NCBI GenBank assembly: GCA_945903615.1
Contig: CAMDOL010000004.1
Location: 1 to 24,710, forward strand
Length of the DNA stretch: 24,710 nt
Reading direction: 5' to 3'
From: Rickettsia typhi
Lineage (GTDB): Bacteria; Pseudomonadota; Alphaproteobacteria; Rickettsiales; UBA1997
The position numbers were made by a program, and so were the translations under genes. The notes under the pieces were generated by a model. It was not told the origin of the DNA. It saw nothing but the letters and a program-made list of their open reading frames with translations, and ran no database searches. Positions 1 through 7,168 of this stretch are shown here, in pieces (the first letter of the stretch is position 1; every line of letters begins with the position of its first letter).

Positions 1-1
1 A

Positions 2-250
2 AGACTAGAACAATATTTGAGTGGCAAAATTGGCTACCACATTTTAAGGGCATCACTGCAAAGATGTTCGGCAGATTTAAACGAATTTGTCAAAGAGAAG
101 CGGGAATTTTCGGATGAGTAGCTTTTTGGAATTGTGGCATTTTCTGATCATATTAAAAATCAGCTTAAGATTTTAAACAAGGAATTGGCTTCAAGATTAT
201 TGATATTTGGATCACTCTTAGAGAGCGTCCATAATTCCGTGTCAATTTAA
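2..250 (+). pseudogene. C-terminal part of an unidentified protein, interrupted by an in-frame TAG
   Basis: The frame starting at base 2 is open from the window edge to a TAG at 119-121 (39 residues ending KEKREFSDE). The same frame then stays open for 42 more codons to a TAA at 248-250, with ordinary protein-like content (for example ILNKELASRLLIFGS). Two readings fit. Either the gene ends at 121 and the rest is chance, or a nonsense mutation split a longer gene. The final codons run into the left arm of the palindrome that begins near 241, a usual place for a terminator. The 5' part lies outside the window. I do not recognise the family. The gene is convergent with trhP. Confidence 0.4.
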
Positions 251-323
251 GAGCTAGATTAAAATAAGCGTCAGCTTATTTTAAAACTAGCTAATTTTAT
301 CAACTTAAATTGACAATAATTAT
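231..323. repeat. Large imperfect palindrome, possible bidirectional terminator
   Basis: The outer arms (241-251 and 304-314) are perfect 11-base complements. The middle arms AGCTAG (252-257) and CTAGCT (287-292) pair. The core TTAAAATAAGC (259-269) and GCTTATTTTAA (274-284) pairs around the four-base loop GTCA. One side carries an extra internal segment (293-303). Weaker pairing continues outward to about 231 and 323. The element lies between a plus-strand gene end and the minus-strand end of trhP, so a shared terminator is the simplest role. Its outer-arm, bulge and inner-arm design resembles the palindrome at 22873-22950. Confidence 0.65.
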
Positions 324-392
324 GACTAGAAAACGTGGGCTTAATCTTGATCAAATTTCAAATTATCAAGATTAAAATCATCAATCAAGAAT

Positions 393-1997
393 TTATAACA
401 TTTCTCCCATTTTTTTGGTTTTTAAAAGCTCTCTGGCTTTTTGATATTTTTCATCGTGCCAAAAAATTAAACAACCATTACAGCCCTTTCCACAACAACC
501 TTCAGCACCTATGCGTGGAGTTTTTGGAGAAATTTCCAACAACTTTTCTTCCAGAGATGATAAATATTTTTGCCTCTTGCTTTCATATTTATTTGCCGAT
601 CCTTCGCCGCCTTCCAGTTTATGAGATTGATTGTGAAGCTCTAAACGATTTTTCTCACTTTCATCCATCGCCTTTTCTTTGCGAATCAGGGTTAAAGGTG
701 GCAATAGTTCTGTTAATTTTTGTTGGTCTTCAAGATGGAATAATGAGAGGGGAATTCTAACTTTTCCTTTTTGCCCAGAATGAACTGCATTGGTTTTGTT
801 GCCATTTTCTGCAGATTCAAATTCATAAATTCGAAGCAGAATTGGCTTTCTTGAAAATGGTGATAAAAACTCCAGAACATCTCCCGACACAATGCGGTTT
901 TTAATTTCAATAATCATATCATCATTTTGCCATTCGATTACCCGAGCGGCATATTCATAAATCGCTGTAGATTTTGTGCTGTCATAATCGTGAGCTAAGT
1001 TGGTCAATCTTCCTTCGTGAAAAGCTAGGGTATAACCACGATTTGCAACTGCTTCGAGCTCGTCCATATATTTATCAGCATTCCAACTTTTTGGATCAGC
1101 ATAATAATCATCAATTGCCATTCGATATGCTCTGGCAACGGTTCCAGCATAATATTCAGTTTTATTTCTTCCTTCAACTTTTAGTGAATTAATTCCAATT
1201 TCTAAATATTCGTTGAGTTTTGGCATCAAACACAAATCTTTAGAATTTAGAATATATGAACCTTGCATATCCTCCTCAAAAGGCATCAATTCTCCGGGGC
1301 GAATTTCCTCCTCTAAAAAGAAATCGAAGAGATCGCGATTCTGATCAGTAATCTCAATCTCGTGCTCCGTATTATCCTTCAGCTTAATTTTAAGTTTATA
1401 TCCCCAACGACAGCTATGCGCGCAAGAGCCCTGATTAGCACCGCGTTCAGACATAAAATTTGAAAGCAAGCAACGACCAGAATAAGTCATACACATTGAG
1501 CCGTGAACAAAGGCTTCCAATTTTATATTTGGACATTTTTGGCGAATTTCCTTTAATTCTTCAAAACTAACTTCGCGAGCTAGAACAACTAGTTTAGCAC
1601 CCTGCTCTTCCCAGAATTTTACTGACAACCAAGAACAAACATTTGCCTGAGTTGAAATATGAATCTCTAATTCTGGTGCATGTTGCTTCACAAAGTGCGC
1701 CACTCCAGGATCAGCAATAATCAATCCGTCTGGTTTAACTTTTTTTACCGTATCAATATATTCAGGAAGTTTTTCAATATCTTTATTGTGAGAAAACAGG
1801 TTTAGAGTCAGATAAACTTTTTTGTTTTTGGAATGAGCATATTCAATTCCTTCAACCAACTCTTCTAAACTAAAAGCTGATTTTGTTCTAAGCGACATAT
1901 CTGGAGTGCCACAATAGACCGCATCAGCCCCATAAAGAATTGCCGTTTTCAAGCGATCCAGCGATCCAGCTGGGAGAAGAAGTTCTGACTTTTGCAT
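393..1997 (-). CDS. trhP: U32-family protein, TrhP-type tRNA 5-hydroxyuridine synthase
   Basis: The 534-residue protein has the U32 signature at residues 161-198 (EAFVHGSMCMTYSGRC followed by SERGANQGSCAHSCRW). Cysteines at 169, 176, 192 and 256 sit where U32 enzymes such as UbiU hold a 4Fe-4S cluster. The family once called peptidase U32 (YegQ, now TrhP) makes 5-hydroxyuridine at tRNA position 34 and uses prephenate. The length exceeds E. coli TrhP (about 450). The extra C-terminus carries a second Cys cluster (501, 502, 506, 509; GCCGKGCNGC) followed by FWHD. The start is ATG with no Shine-Dalgarno site. The gene is transcribed alone, divergent from the membrane-protein gene at 2079. TrhP is the preferred call; another U32 subfamily such as RlhA is possible. 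Confidence 0.8.
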   Translation of the reverse strand: MQKSELLLPAGSLDRLKTAILYGADAVYCGTPDMSLRTKSAFSLEELVEGIEYAHSKNKKVYLTLNLFSHNKDIEKLPEYIDTVKKVKPDGLIIADPGVAHFVKQHAPELEIHISTQANVCSWLSVKFWEEQGAKLVVLAREVSFEELKEIRQKCPNIKLEAFVHGSMCMTYSGRCLLSNFMSERGANQGSCAHSCRWGYKLKIKLKDNTEHEIEITDQNRDLFDFFLEEEIRPGELMPFEEDMQGSYILNSKDLCLMPKLNEYLEIGINSLKVEGRNKTEYYAGTVARAYRMAIDDYYADPKSWNADKYMDELEAVANRGYTLAFHEGRLTNLAHDYDSTKSTAIYEYAARVIEWQNDDMIIEIKNRIVSGDVLEFLSPFSRKPILLRIYEFESAENGNKTNAVHSGQKGKVRIPLSLFHLEDQQKLTELLPPLTLIRKEKAMDESEKNRLELHNQSHKLEGGEGSANKYESKRQKYLSSLEEKLLEISPKTPRIGAEGCCGKGCNGCLIFWHDEKYQKARELLKTKKMGEML

Positions 1998-2078
1998 TGA
2001 AAAAATTAATTGTTTTTTGAAGAGTTATAAATAAGAATGTGCTTTATACAGATGTTTCTTAAAAAATACAATTAATCA

Positions 2079-2576
2079 ATGCCCCATCAAATAACCATCT
2101 TCCTTAAAACCGCCTTTCCAATGTTGCTTGGAATTTTTGCGGTAGTTTTAATTAGTATTCTTTTAATTAGAATTATTCTCAGAATTATTCTTCTTTTTGC
2201 CCAAAAAAAATATCACATCATTGTTCAAAAAATTCAATCTAAAAGAGCCGTTAAGGCCGAGAAAGTCTTGCCCAAAGAAGATAGTGAATTGTTTATTGAA
2301 AAAGAAGAATTCAACCCAATAATGCCTAAAAAAAACATCGTTGAAAAAATTATTTCTGAAAAAGAGGAAAGAGAAGCGATAGAATTGGCTGAAACCAAAA
2401 TTGTTGATATAGTCAAGCCCGTTGGATTCTGGACTTCTGTGATTTTAGGACAAAAATTAACCTATTTGATTAGCTCTGCCAAGCTGATGAATGACAATAG
2501 TAACAAAGGCTTTTGGGTTAGTATGGTTGAAGCTCAGGAAAGGGCGCAAGGGAGACAAAAAGGGCGCAGTTTATAA
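2079..2576 (+). CDS. Unknown single-pass membrane protein
   Basis: This 165-residue protein is unidentified. Residues 10-40 form one strong hydrophobic segment rich in Ile and Leu. A charged Lys/Glu-rich stretch follows (about 45-105). The conserved-looking C-terminus holds two similar GFW-containing blocks, KPVGFWTSVILGQK and KGFWVSMVEAQERAQ, so it may contain a degenerate internal repeat. The protein is probably anchored at the inner membrane with the soluble part in the cytoplasm (inference). There is no visible Shine-Dalgarno site. It is divergent from trhP with an 81-base gap. It ends four bases from the end of convergent dapA, leaving no room for a separate terminator. Confidence 0.75.
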   Translation: MPHQITIFLKTAFPMLLGIFAVVLISILLIRIILRIILLFAQKKYHIIVQKIQSKRAVKAEKVLPKEDSELFIEKEEFNPIMPKKNIVEKIISEKEEREAIELAETKIVDIVKPVGFWTSVILGQKLTYLISSAKLMNDNSNKGFWVSMVEAQERAQGRQKGRSL

Positions 2577-2580
2577 GACT

Positions 2581-3456
2581 CTAAATCAGTCCTAATTTTT
2601 TCATCTCAGTTTTAATTCTTTCTTTAGCGGATTCGGAAGGCTCAGTCAGAGGTAAGCGAATTTCCATTTCACACAAACCCATTAATGAAGCGGCATATTT
2701 AATTGGAATTGGGTTAGTTTCACAAAACATTGCAGCATGAAGACTGGTGAGTTGATCTTGAATTTTGACTGCAGTTTTATAATCACCGATTTGAGTGGCT
2801 TTTTGTAAATCAGCGCAAAGTTTTGGAGCGACATTAGCAGTAACCGAAATAACGCCACATCCACCCATCGCATTGAAGCCAACTGCGGTTGCATCTTCAC
2901 CAGAAATAATTGAAAAATCTTTACTAACCAATAATTTTAAACTAGCAACTCGATCCAAATCCCCAGTAGCATCTTTGATGCCCACAATATTTTCTAACTT
3001 AGCTAATTTTGCCATAGTTTCGTCAAAAATGTTAACCGCTGAACGACCAGGAATATTATAAATAATTAGCGGAATATTACAATTATCGTTAACAGCTTTG
3101 AAGTGTTGATATAAGCCTTCCTGAGTTGGTTTGTTGTAATAAGGGGCAACAATTAAACAACCGTCCGCCCCAACTTCCAAAGCATGTTTAGTCATCATAA
3201 TTGCTTCGGCAGTTGAATTTGAGCCAGTTCCAGCAACAACTTTTATTCTTTTATTGGCAATTTTTATTGCCAAGTCAATTACCAAGTTATGTTCCTCATG
3301 GGTTAGTGTTGGTGACTCACCAGTTGTGCCACAAGGCACAATTCCATCAGCACCATTTTTAATTTGAAACTCAATTAATTTTTCAAAAGCCGCCTCGTCA
3401 ATTTTATCATTTTTAAAAGGGGTAATAAGAGCTGTATATAGACCTGAAAATAACAT
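2581..3456 (-). CDS. dapA: 4-hydroxy-tetrahydrodipicolinate synthase
   Basis: DapA condenses pyruvate with aspartate semialdehyde, the first committed step to diaminopimelate (peptidoglycan) and lysine. The 291-residue protein has the normal length and a TIM-barrel pattern. The Schiff-base lysine is K161 in GIKDATGDL. Y133 and R138 lie in YNIPGR and T44/T45 in CGTTGE, all at the positions known for E. coli DapA. The residues needed for activity are therefore present. The start is ATG with no Shine-Dalgarno site. It is divergent from nuoA with a 103-base gap that must hold both promoters. The neighbouring genes do not belong to the lysine pathway. Confidence 0.96.
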   Translation of the reverse strand: MLFSGLYTALITPFKNDKIDEAAFEKLIEFQIKNGADGIVPCGTTGESPTLTHEEHNLVIDLAIKIANKRIKVVAGTGSNSTAEAIMMTKHALEVGADGCLIVAPYYNKPTQEGLYQHFKAVNDNCNIPLIIYNIPGRSAVNIFDETMAKLAKLENIVGIKDATGDLDRVASLKLLVSKDFSIISGEDATAVGFNAMGGCGVISVTANVAPKLCADLQKATQIGDYKTAVKIQDQLTSLHAAMFCETNPIPIKYAASLMGLCEMEIRLPLTEPSESAKERIKTEMKKLGLI

Positions 3457-3559
3457 TTTAAAAAACTTGATTTATTGCTGAATATTTATAAATTTATTGC
3501 ACTTTTTAAATATTCCTAGATCTTACTTAAATTACAAGCCAAAAAACTAAATAATTCAA

Positions 3560-3925
3560 ATGGATAACTTACTAACCAATTACTTGCCAATTCTGTTGTT
3601 TTTTGGGGTCGCCGCTGGGCTTTCTTTAGTCATTTTGGTCATCCCATTTTTTCTGGCAAAAAGACTTCCTGATGCCGAAAAAAACTCTCCTTATGAATGT
3701 GGCTTTGAAGGTATCGGCAAAGTTAGAAATGAGTTTGATGTTCAGTTTTATCTAGTTGCAATTTTATTCATAATATTCGACTTAGAAATTGCCTTTTTAT
3801 TCCCCTTTGCAGTTTCATTGAAAACAATCGGTGTTTTTGGTTTTTGGTCAATGATGGTGTTTTTAACCCTTCTCACCATTGGCTTTGTTTATGAATGGAA
3901 AAGAGGAGCATTAGAGTGGAAATAA
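3560..3925 (+). CDS. nuoA: NADH-quinone oxidoreductase subunit A
   Basis: NuoA is a small membrane subunit of respiratory complex I that helps form the junction between the peripheral arm and the membrane arm. The 121-residue protein has three hydrophobic segments (about 8-32, 62-85 and 92-113). The conserved loop reads SPYECGFEG followed by [18 protein letters not shown], including the loop cysteine and the acidic FDLE. It is the first gene of a nuoA-nuoB-nuoC run and its last 10 bases overlap the chosen nuoB start. No Shine-Dalgarno site precedes its ATG. Confidence 0.97.
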   Translation: MDNLLTNYLPILLFFGVAAGLSLVILVIPFFLAKRLPDAEKNSPYECGFEGIGKVRNEFDVQFYLVAILFIIFDLEIAFLFPFAVSLKTIGVFGFWSMMVFLTLLTIGFVYEWKRGALEWK

Positions 3926-4461
3926 TCAACAATGTTCGTAACAACGAATTAATCAGCCCACTGAATCAAGACGCTATTTTGAACAGTGCCGTTAATGAAA
4001 TCAAAGATCGTGGCTTTGTTTTGGCAAAATTAGATGATCTAGCCAATTGGGCTAGAACTGGATCACTGTGGCCAATGACTTTTGGCTTAGCTTGTTGCGC
4101 AGTTGAAATGATGCAAACCGCCGCTAGCCGTTATGATTTGGATCGTTTTGGGATGGTATTTCGCCCCTCCCCTAGACAATCTGATGTTATGATTGTAGCA
4201 GGAACCTTGACCAACAAAATGGCTCCAGCTTTACGCAAAGTTTATGATCAAATGGCTGAACCAAGATATGTAATTTCAATGGGAAGCTGCGCCAATGGCG
4301 GTGGTTATTATCACTATTCTTATTCAGTTGTTAGGGGTTGTGATCGTATTGTTCCGGTTGATGTTTATGTTCCGGGCTGTCCACCAACTGCTGAGGCTCT
4401 ACTTTACGGCGTTTTGCAATTGCAAAGAAAAATTAAAAGAGTTGGAACATTTAGAAGATAA
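3916..4461 (+). CDS. nuoB: NADH-quinone oxidoreductase subunit B
   Basis: NuoB carries the N2 iron-sulfur cluster that hands electrons to quinone in complex I. From the GTG start the protein has 181 residues. The cluster ligands are visible: adjacent C60 and C61 in [11 protein letters not shown]125 in GSCANGGG and C155 in VPGCPP. I chose the GTG at 3916 because AGAGGAG at 3902-3908 lies seven bases upstream and is one of the few good Shine-Dalgarno sites in the window. The upstream in-frame ATG at 3895 has none and would overlap nuoA by 31 bases instead of 10. The overlap suggests translational coupling to nuoA. Confidence 0.95.
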   Translation: MEIINNVRNNELISPLNQDAILNSAVNEIKDRGFVLAKLDDLANWARTGSLWPMTFGLACCAVEMMQTAASRYDLDRFGMVFRPSPRQSDVMIVAGTLTNKMAPALRKVYDQMAEPRYVISMGSCANGGGYYHYSYSVVRGCDRIVPVDVYVPGCPPTAEALLYGVLQLQRKIKRVGTFRR

Positions 4462-4463
4462 TT

Positions 4464-5087
4464 ATGCACGATAAATTAGAACAACAGGCCAATTACATTC
4501 AAAAAACTTTTAACGGTAAAATTGCCATTCCACCAATTCAAAACGATAATTTGATTATCTACACTGACAAAGCCGAAATTATCCCCTTTCTTGAATTTTT
4601 AAAAACCGATCCAAGCCTATCTTTTAAATTACTTTTAGATATTTTTGGTGCTGATTTTCTTGGCGTTAGAAGCCCTAGATTTGAAGTTATTTATAATTTA
4701 CTCAGCCTAAAAGTTAACAATCGCATCACCATTAAGGTTGCGGTTGATGATCAAATTTCAATTCCATCAACCTCAAAGATTTTTAGCTCAGCTGGTTGGT
4801 TTGAAAGAGAAATTTTTGATATGTATGGAATTGTTTTTGATAATCACCAAGATTTAAGAAGAATCCTTACTGATTATGGATTTGAAGGACACCCGCTCCG
4901 TAAAGATTTCCCGCTCACTGGCTATAAAGAAGTTCGTTACGATGAAACCCAAAAGAAAGTTATCTATGAGCCAGTAAAATTAATGCAGGAGTTTCGTAAT
5001 TTTGATTTTGAATCACCTTGGGAAGGATCTTTACAAAAAACTCAATTAAAATCTCAATTTCCTGGTGATGAAAAAGTTAGCAACTAA
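4464..5087 (+). CDS. nuoC: NADH-quinone oxidoreductase subunit C
   Basis: NuoC is a peripheral-arm subunit of complex I that contacts NuoB and NuoD. The 207-residue protein has the family signature ERE-FDMYGI-F, then DLRRILTDYGFEGHPLRKDFPL and the GYKEVRYD motif. It starts two bases after nuoB ends. It is a stand-alone NuoC: no NuoD domain is fused and no nuoD follows. The next gene in the run is an unrelated membrane protein, so the remaining subunits must lie elsewhere. Confidence 0.96.
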   Translation: MHDKLEQQANYIQKTFNGKIAIPPIQNDNLIIYTDKAEIIPFLEFLKTDPSLSFKLLLDIFGADFLGVRSPRFEVIYNLLSLKVNNRITIKVAVDDQISIPSTSKIFSSAGWFEREIFDMYGIVFDNHQDLRRILTDYGFEGHPLRKDFPLTGYKEVRYDETQKKVIYEPVKLMQEFRNFDFESPWEGSLQKTQLKSQFPGDEKVSN

Positions 5088-5101
5088 AAGAGGTAATTAA
5101 T

Positions 5102-5536
5102 ATGTCACAAATAAGACTTGCTATGAAATTGTTTTTTGCAGGCCATTTTCCAAAAATTAAACACCACTTTGATTTGGTGCACGACGGTAAAGAAGATTTA
5201 ATTATTGTTCTGTGGGTTTGGGGTGGAGCCGCATATCTCTCTTCATTTTTTATTAGCAAACTAGTGATTTTTGTAAGCCTTGTATTTATTAAATGGCTTC
5301 TTTCTATATTGGTAATCGCCTATTTCGTTTGGCACATAATAATTATTAGAAGGTGCTCTCCAAAAAATCCTCCATTAAGTAAAGAAGAACAGGAGAGACT
5401 CAAGAAGGATCGTTTTAAAATATTTTGTCGAAAATTATTCTTGAAAGAACCTTTTACCAAATGGAATCCATCTGTTGTCGCAACGGTTCTTGATATTTAT
5501 ATAATAGTCTATTTTTTAGAATATTTATTAAAATAA
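5102..5536 (+). CDS. Unknown multi-pass membrane protein co-transcribed with nuoABC
   Basis: This 144-residue protein is unidentified. Hydrophobic segments are visible at about 33-55 (LIIVLWVWGGAAYLSS onward), 57-82 and 122-143. A basic Lys/Arg-rich loop follows the second segment (RRCSPKNPPLSKEEQERLKK). It starts 14 bases after nuoC and has a clear Shine-Dalgarno site, AAGAGG at 5088-5093, eight bases before ATG, which most genes here lack. Position and spacing put it in the nuo transcript at the place nuoD normally holds. A link to respiration or complex I assembly is possible but is only inference from position. Confidence 0.78.
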   Translation: MSQIRLAMKLFFAGHFPKIKHHFDLVHDGKEDLIIVLWVWGGAAYLSSFFISKLVIFVSLVFIKWLLSILVIAYFVWHIIIIRRCSPKNPPLSKEEQERLKKDRFKIFCRKLFLKEPFTKWNPSVVATVLDIYIIVYFLEYLLK

Positions 5537-5566
5537 ATACGCCTTATTTAACTACAAATTTCAGCT

Positions 5567-6517
5567 ATGGAAGATCGATCGAAAACAAAAATTGTAGCCA
5601 CACCTAAGAATGCCTTGGTCAAAAAAGTAAAAACTCATCACACAATTTCCAATCATATCAATCAGATTCATCATTTTTGTGGTATGATTCTTGGTAAACA
5701 TAGAAAACCAGCTCTTTTAAACTCCCTCAATAAAGCTATCGATAATTGTCAAAAAAATGACCTGATAACATCAGAAGAAAAAAAGATGGTTAAGAATATC
5801 ATCAATATTGAAGATACCAAGGTTGGTGATGTAATGACACCAAGAACTGATGTAGTTGCAGTTCAATATGACTCCAGTTTGGAAGATATTAAAAAATTAA
5901 TTATTGAAAGTGAGCATAGCAGAATTCCGGTTTTCAAGCGCAATCTAGACAATATTGTTGGCTTTATTCACAGTAAGGATTTGGCAAAATTTATTGGTTC
6001 AGAAAATGTCACTAGATTAGAAAATTTTAAAATTACTAATATAATTCGTAAAATTTTATATGTTCCTCATTCAATGAGAATCATTGATTTGCTATTAAAA
6101 ATGCGCTCCTCTCGAGTTCATATCGCAATCGTACTTGATGAATATGGGGGAACCGATGGCTTAGTTTCAATTGAGGATATTGTTGAAGAAATTGTTGGTG
6201 AGATTGAAGACGAGCACGACATACCAGATGACAATGTTTATCTTCGCATCAAAAAAATTAGTAACGATATTTTGCAAGTTGGGGGTCGAGTTGAGATTGA
6301 AAAAATTTCTGAATTTTTACACCAAAGTTTGTTAATTAGTGATATCGATAGTGATTTTGACACTGTTGGCGGCTTAGTATTTGCAATATTTAAAAAAGTC
6401 CCTGAAATTGGTGAGACTTACAAGCACAGCTCTGGATTGATATTGAAAGTTCTTGATGCTGACGCCAGATCAGTCAAGTTGGTAGAAATTTCTCGCTCAG
6501 ATAAAAAAGATTCATAG
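5567..6517 (+). CDS. tlyC: CBS-domain CorC/TlyC family protein
   Basis: The 316-residue protein starts with a soluble stretch of about 65 residues. A CBS pair follows (about 85-205; VGDVMTPRTDVVAV, HSRIPVFKR, DEYGGTDGLVSIEDIVEEIVGE), then the CorC_HlyC transporter-associated domain (about 220-310). It lacks the DUF21 membrane domain, as do CorC/YbeX and Rickettsia TlyC. TlyC was named as a haemolysin in Rickettsia, but homologues are now mostly linked to divalent-cation homeostasis or ribosome maturation, so its function here is uncertain. In many bacteria this gene sits beside ybeY; here ybeY is 11 kb away. There is no Shine-Dalgarno site. Confidence 0.88.
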   Translation: MEDRSKTKIVATPKNALVKKVKTHHTISNHINQIHHFCGMILGKHRKPALLNSLNKAIDNCQKNDLITSEEKKMVKNIINIEDTKVGDVMTPRTDVVAVQYDSSLEDIKKLIIESEHSRIPVFKRNLDNIVGFIHSKDLAKFIGSENVTRLENFKITNIIRKILYVPHSMRIIDLLLKMRSSRVHIAIVLDEYGGTDGLVSIEDIVEEIVGEIEDEHDIPDDNVYLRIKKISNDILQVGGRVEIEKISEFLHQSLLISDIDSDFDTVGGLVFAIFKKVPEIGETYKHSSGLILKVLDADARSVKLVEISRSDKKDS

Positions 6518-6539
6518 CCCATATTAATTACTTCCAAAA

Positions 6540-6573
6540 TCAGATTAATTCTCTAGAATCTGAATTCCTTTTT
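6540..6573 (+). terminator. Probable intrinsic terminator after tlyC
   Basis: TCAGATT (6540-6546) pairs with AATCTGA (6557-6563) across a ten-base loop, and a short T run (6569-6573) follows six bases later. An alternative inner pairing ATTCT/AGAAT is possible. It lies between tlyC and ssb, which suggests ssb has its own promoter. The stem is short. Confidence 0.45.
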
Positions 6574-6607
6574 ACCCAAATATTAACCTAAAAAAATAAT
6601 CAAATTT

Positions 6608-7117
6608 ATGTCAATCAATAAAGTAATTTTAGTTGGAAACGTTGGTAGTGATCCAGAAATCAGAAATACCAATGATGGTCGAGAAATCGCCAGTTTTTCA
6701 CTTGCAACTAGCGAATCTTGGAAAGATAAAGCAACTGGTGAAAAAAAAGATAAAACTGAATGGCACCGCTTAGTGGTTTTTTCGCAAGGCTTAGTTGGAA
6801 TTGTCAAGAGCTATGTAAAGAAAGGCTCAAAGCTTTATGTTGAAGGGCAACTTCAAACTAGAAAGTGGACTGATAATAATGGGGTTGAAAAATATACCAC
6901 TGAAGTTGTTTTGCAGAATTTTAATTCTACTTTGCAAATCTTAGATTCTAACCGCAACAATTCCAGTGGCGGTTCTTCTGGTGGTGGAAACTACGACAAT
7001 TATGATTCTAGCCCAAAATCTGCTGGCGGCTCTAGCAATAATTCTTCGGCTAAAAATAATAAAAATAATGACGCTGGTGGATTTAATGAGGATCTAGATG
7101 ATGATATTCCATTCTAA
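6608..7117 (+). CDS. ssb: Single-stranded DNA-binding protein
   Basis: SSB coats single-stranded DNA in replication, recombination and repair and recruits partner proteins through its C-terminal tip. The 169-residue protein has the OB fold in residues 1-108 (MSINKVILVGNVGSDPEIR, WHRLVVF, YVEGQLQTRKW). A Gly/Ser/Asn-rich linker (about 115-158) and the acidic tip DDDIPF complete it. All expected parts are present. The start is ATG without a Shine-Dalgarno site. The gene is followed by a strong hairpin and is convergent with metZ. Confidence 0.97.
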   Translation: MSINKVILVGNVGSDPEIRNTNDGREIASFSLATSESWKDKATGEKKDKTEWHRLVVFSQGLVGIVKSYVKKGSKLYVEGQLQTRKWTDNNGVEKYTTEVVLQNFNSTLQILDSNRNNSSGGSSGGGNYDNYDSSPKSAGGSSNNSSAKNNKNNDAGGFNEDLDDDIPF

Positions 7118-7122
7118 ATTCA

Positions 7123-7168
7123 CATCATTCGTCATCCCCAAAGTTGGGATGACGAATATGTTTTATTT
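7123..7168. terminator. Strong hairpin of GTCATCCC/GGGATGAC type between ssb and metZ
   Basis: ATTCGTCATCCC (7127-7138) and GGGATGACGAAT (7146-7157) form a perfect 12-bp stem with a seven-base loop. With one bulged C (7126), CAT/ATG at 7123-7125 and 7158-7160 extends it. TTTTATTT follows on the plus strand, so it can end ssb transcription. The metZ stop codon overlaps this tail, so metZ transcripts also read through the hairpin. The core matches a repeat motif abundant in Rickettsia, Wolbachia and relatives (recalled knowledge, not searched). Confidence 0.8.

Noticed and set aside
335..760. 141-codon plus-strand frame opposite trhP
   Set aside because: It lies antisense to the conserved 3' part of trhP, has low-quality composition and no ribosome site.
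3457..3559. Promoter pairs for dapA and nuoA
   Set aside because: Candidates such as TTGCAC exist but none has a -10 box at proper spacing, so none can be singled out.
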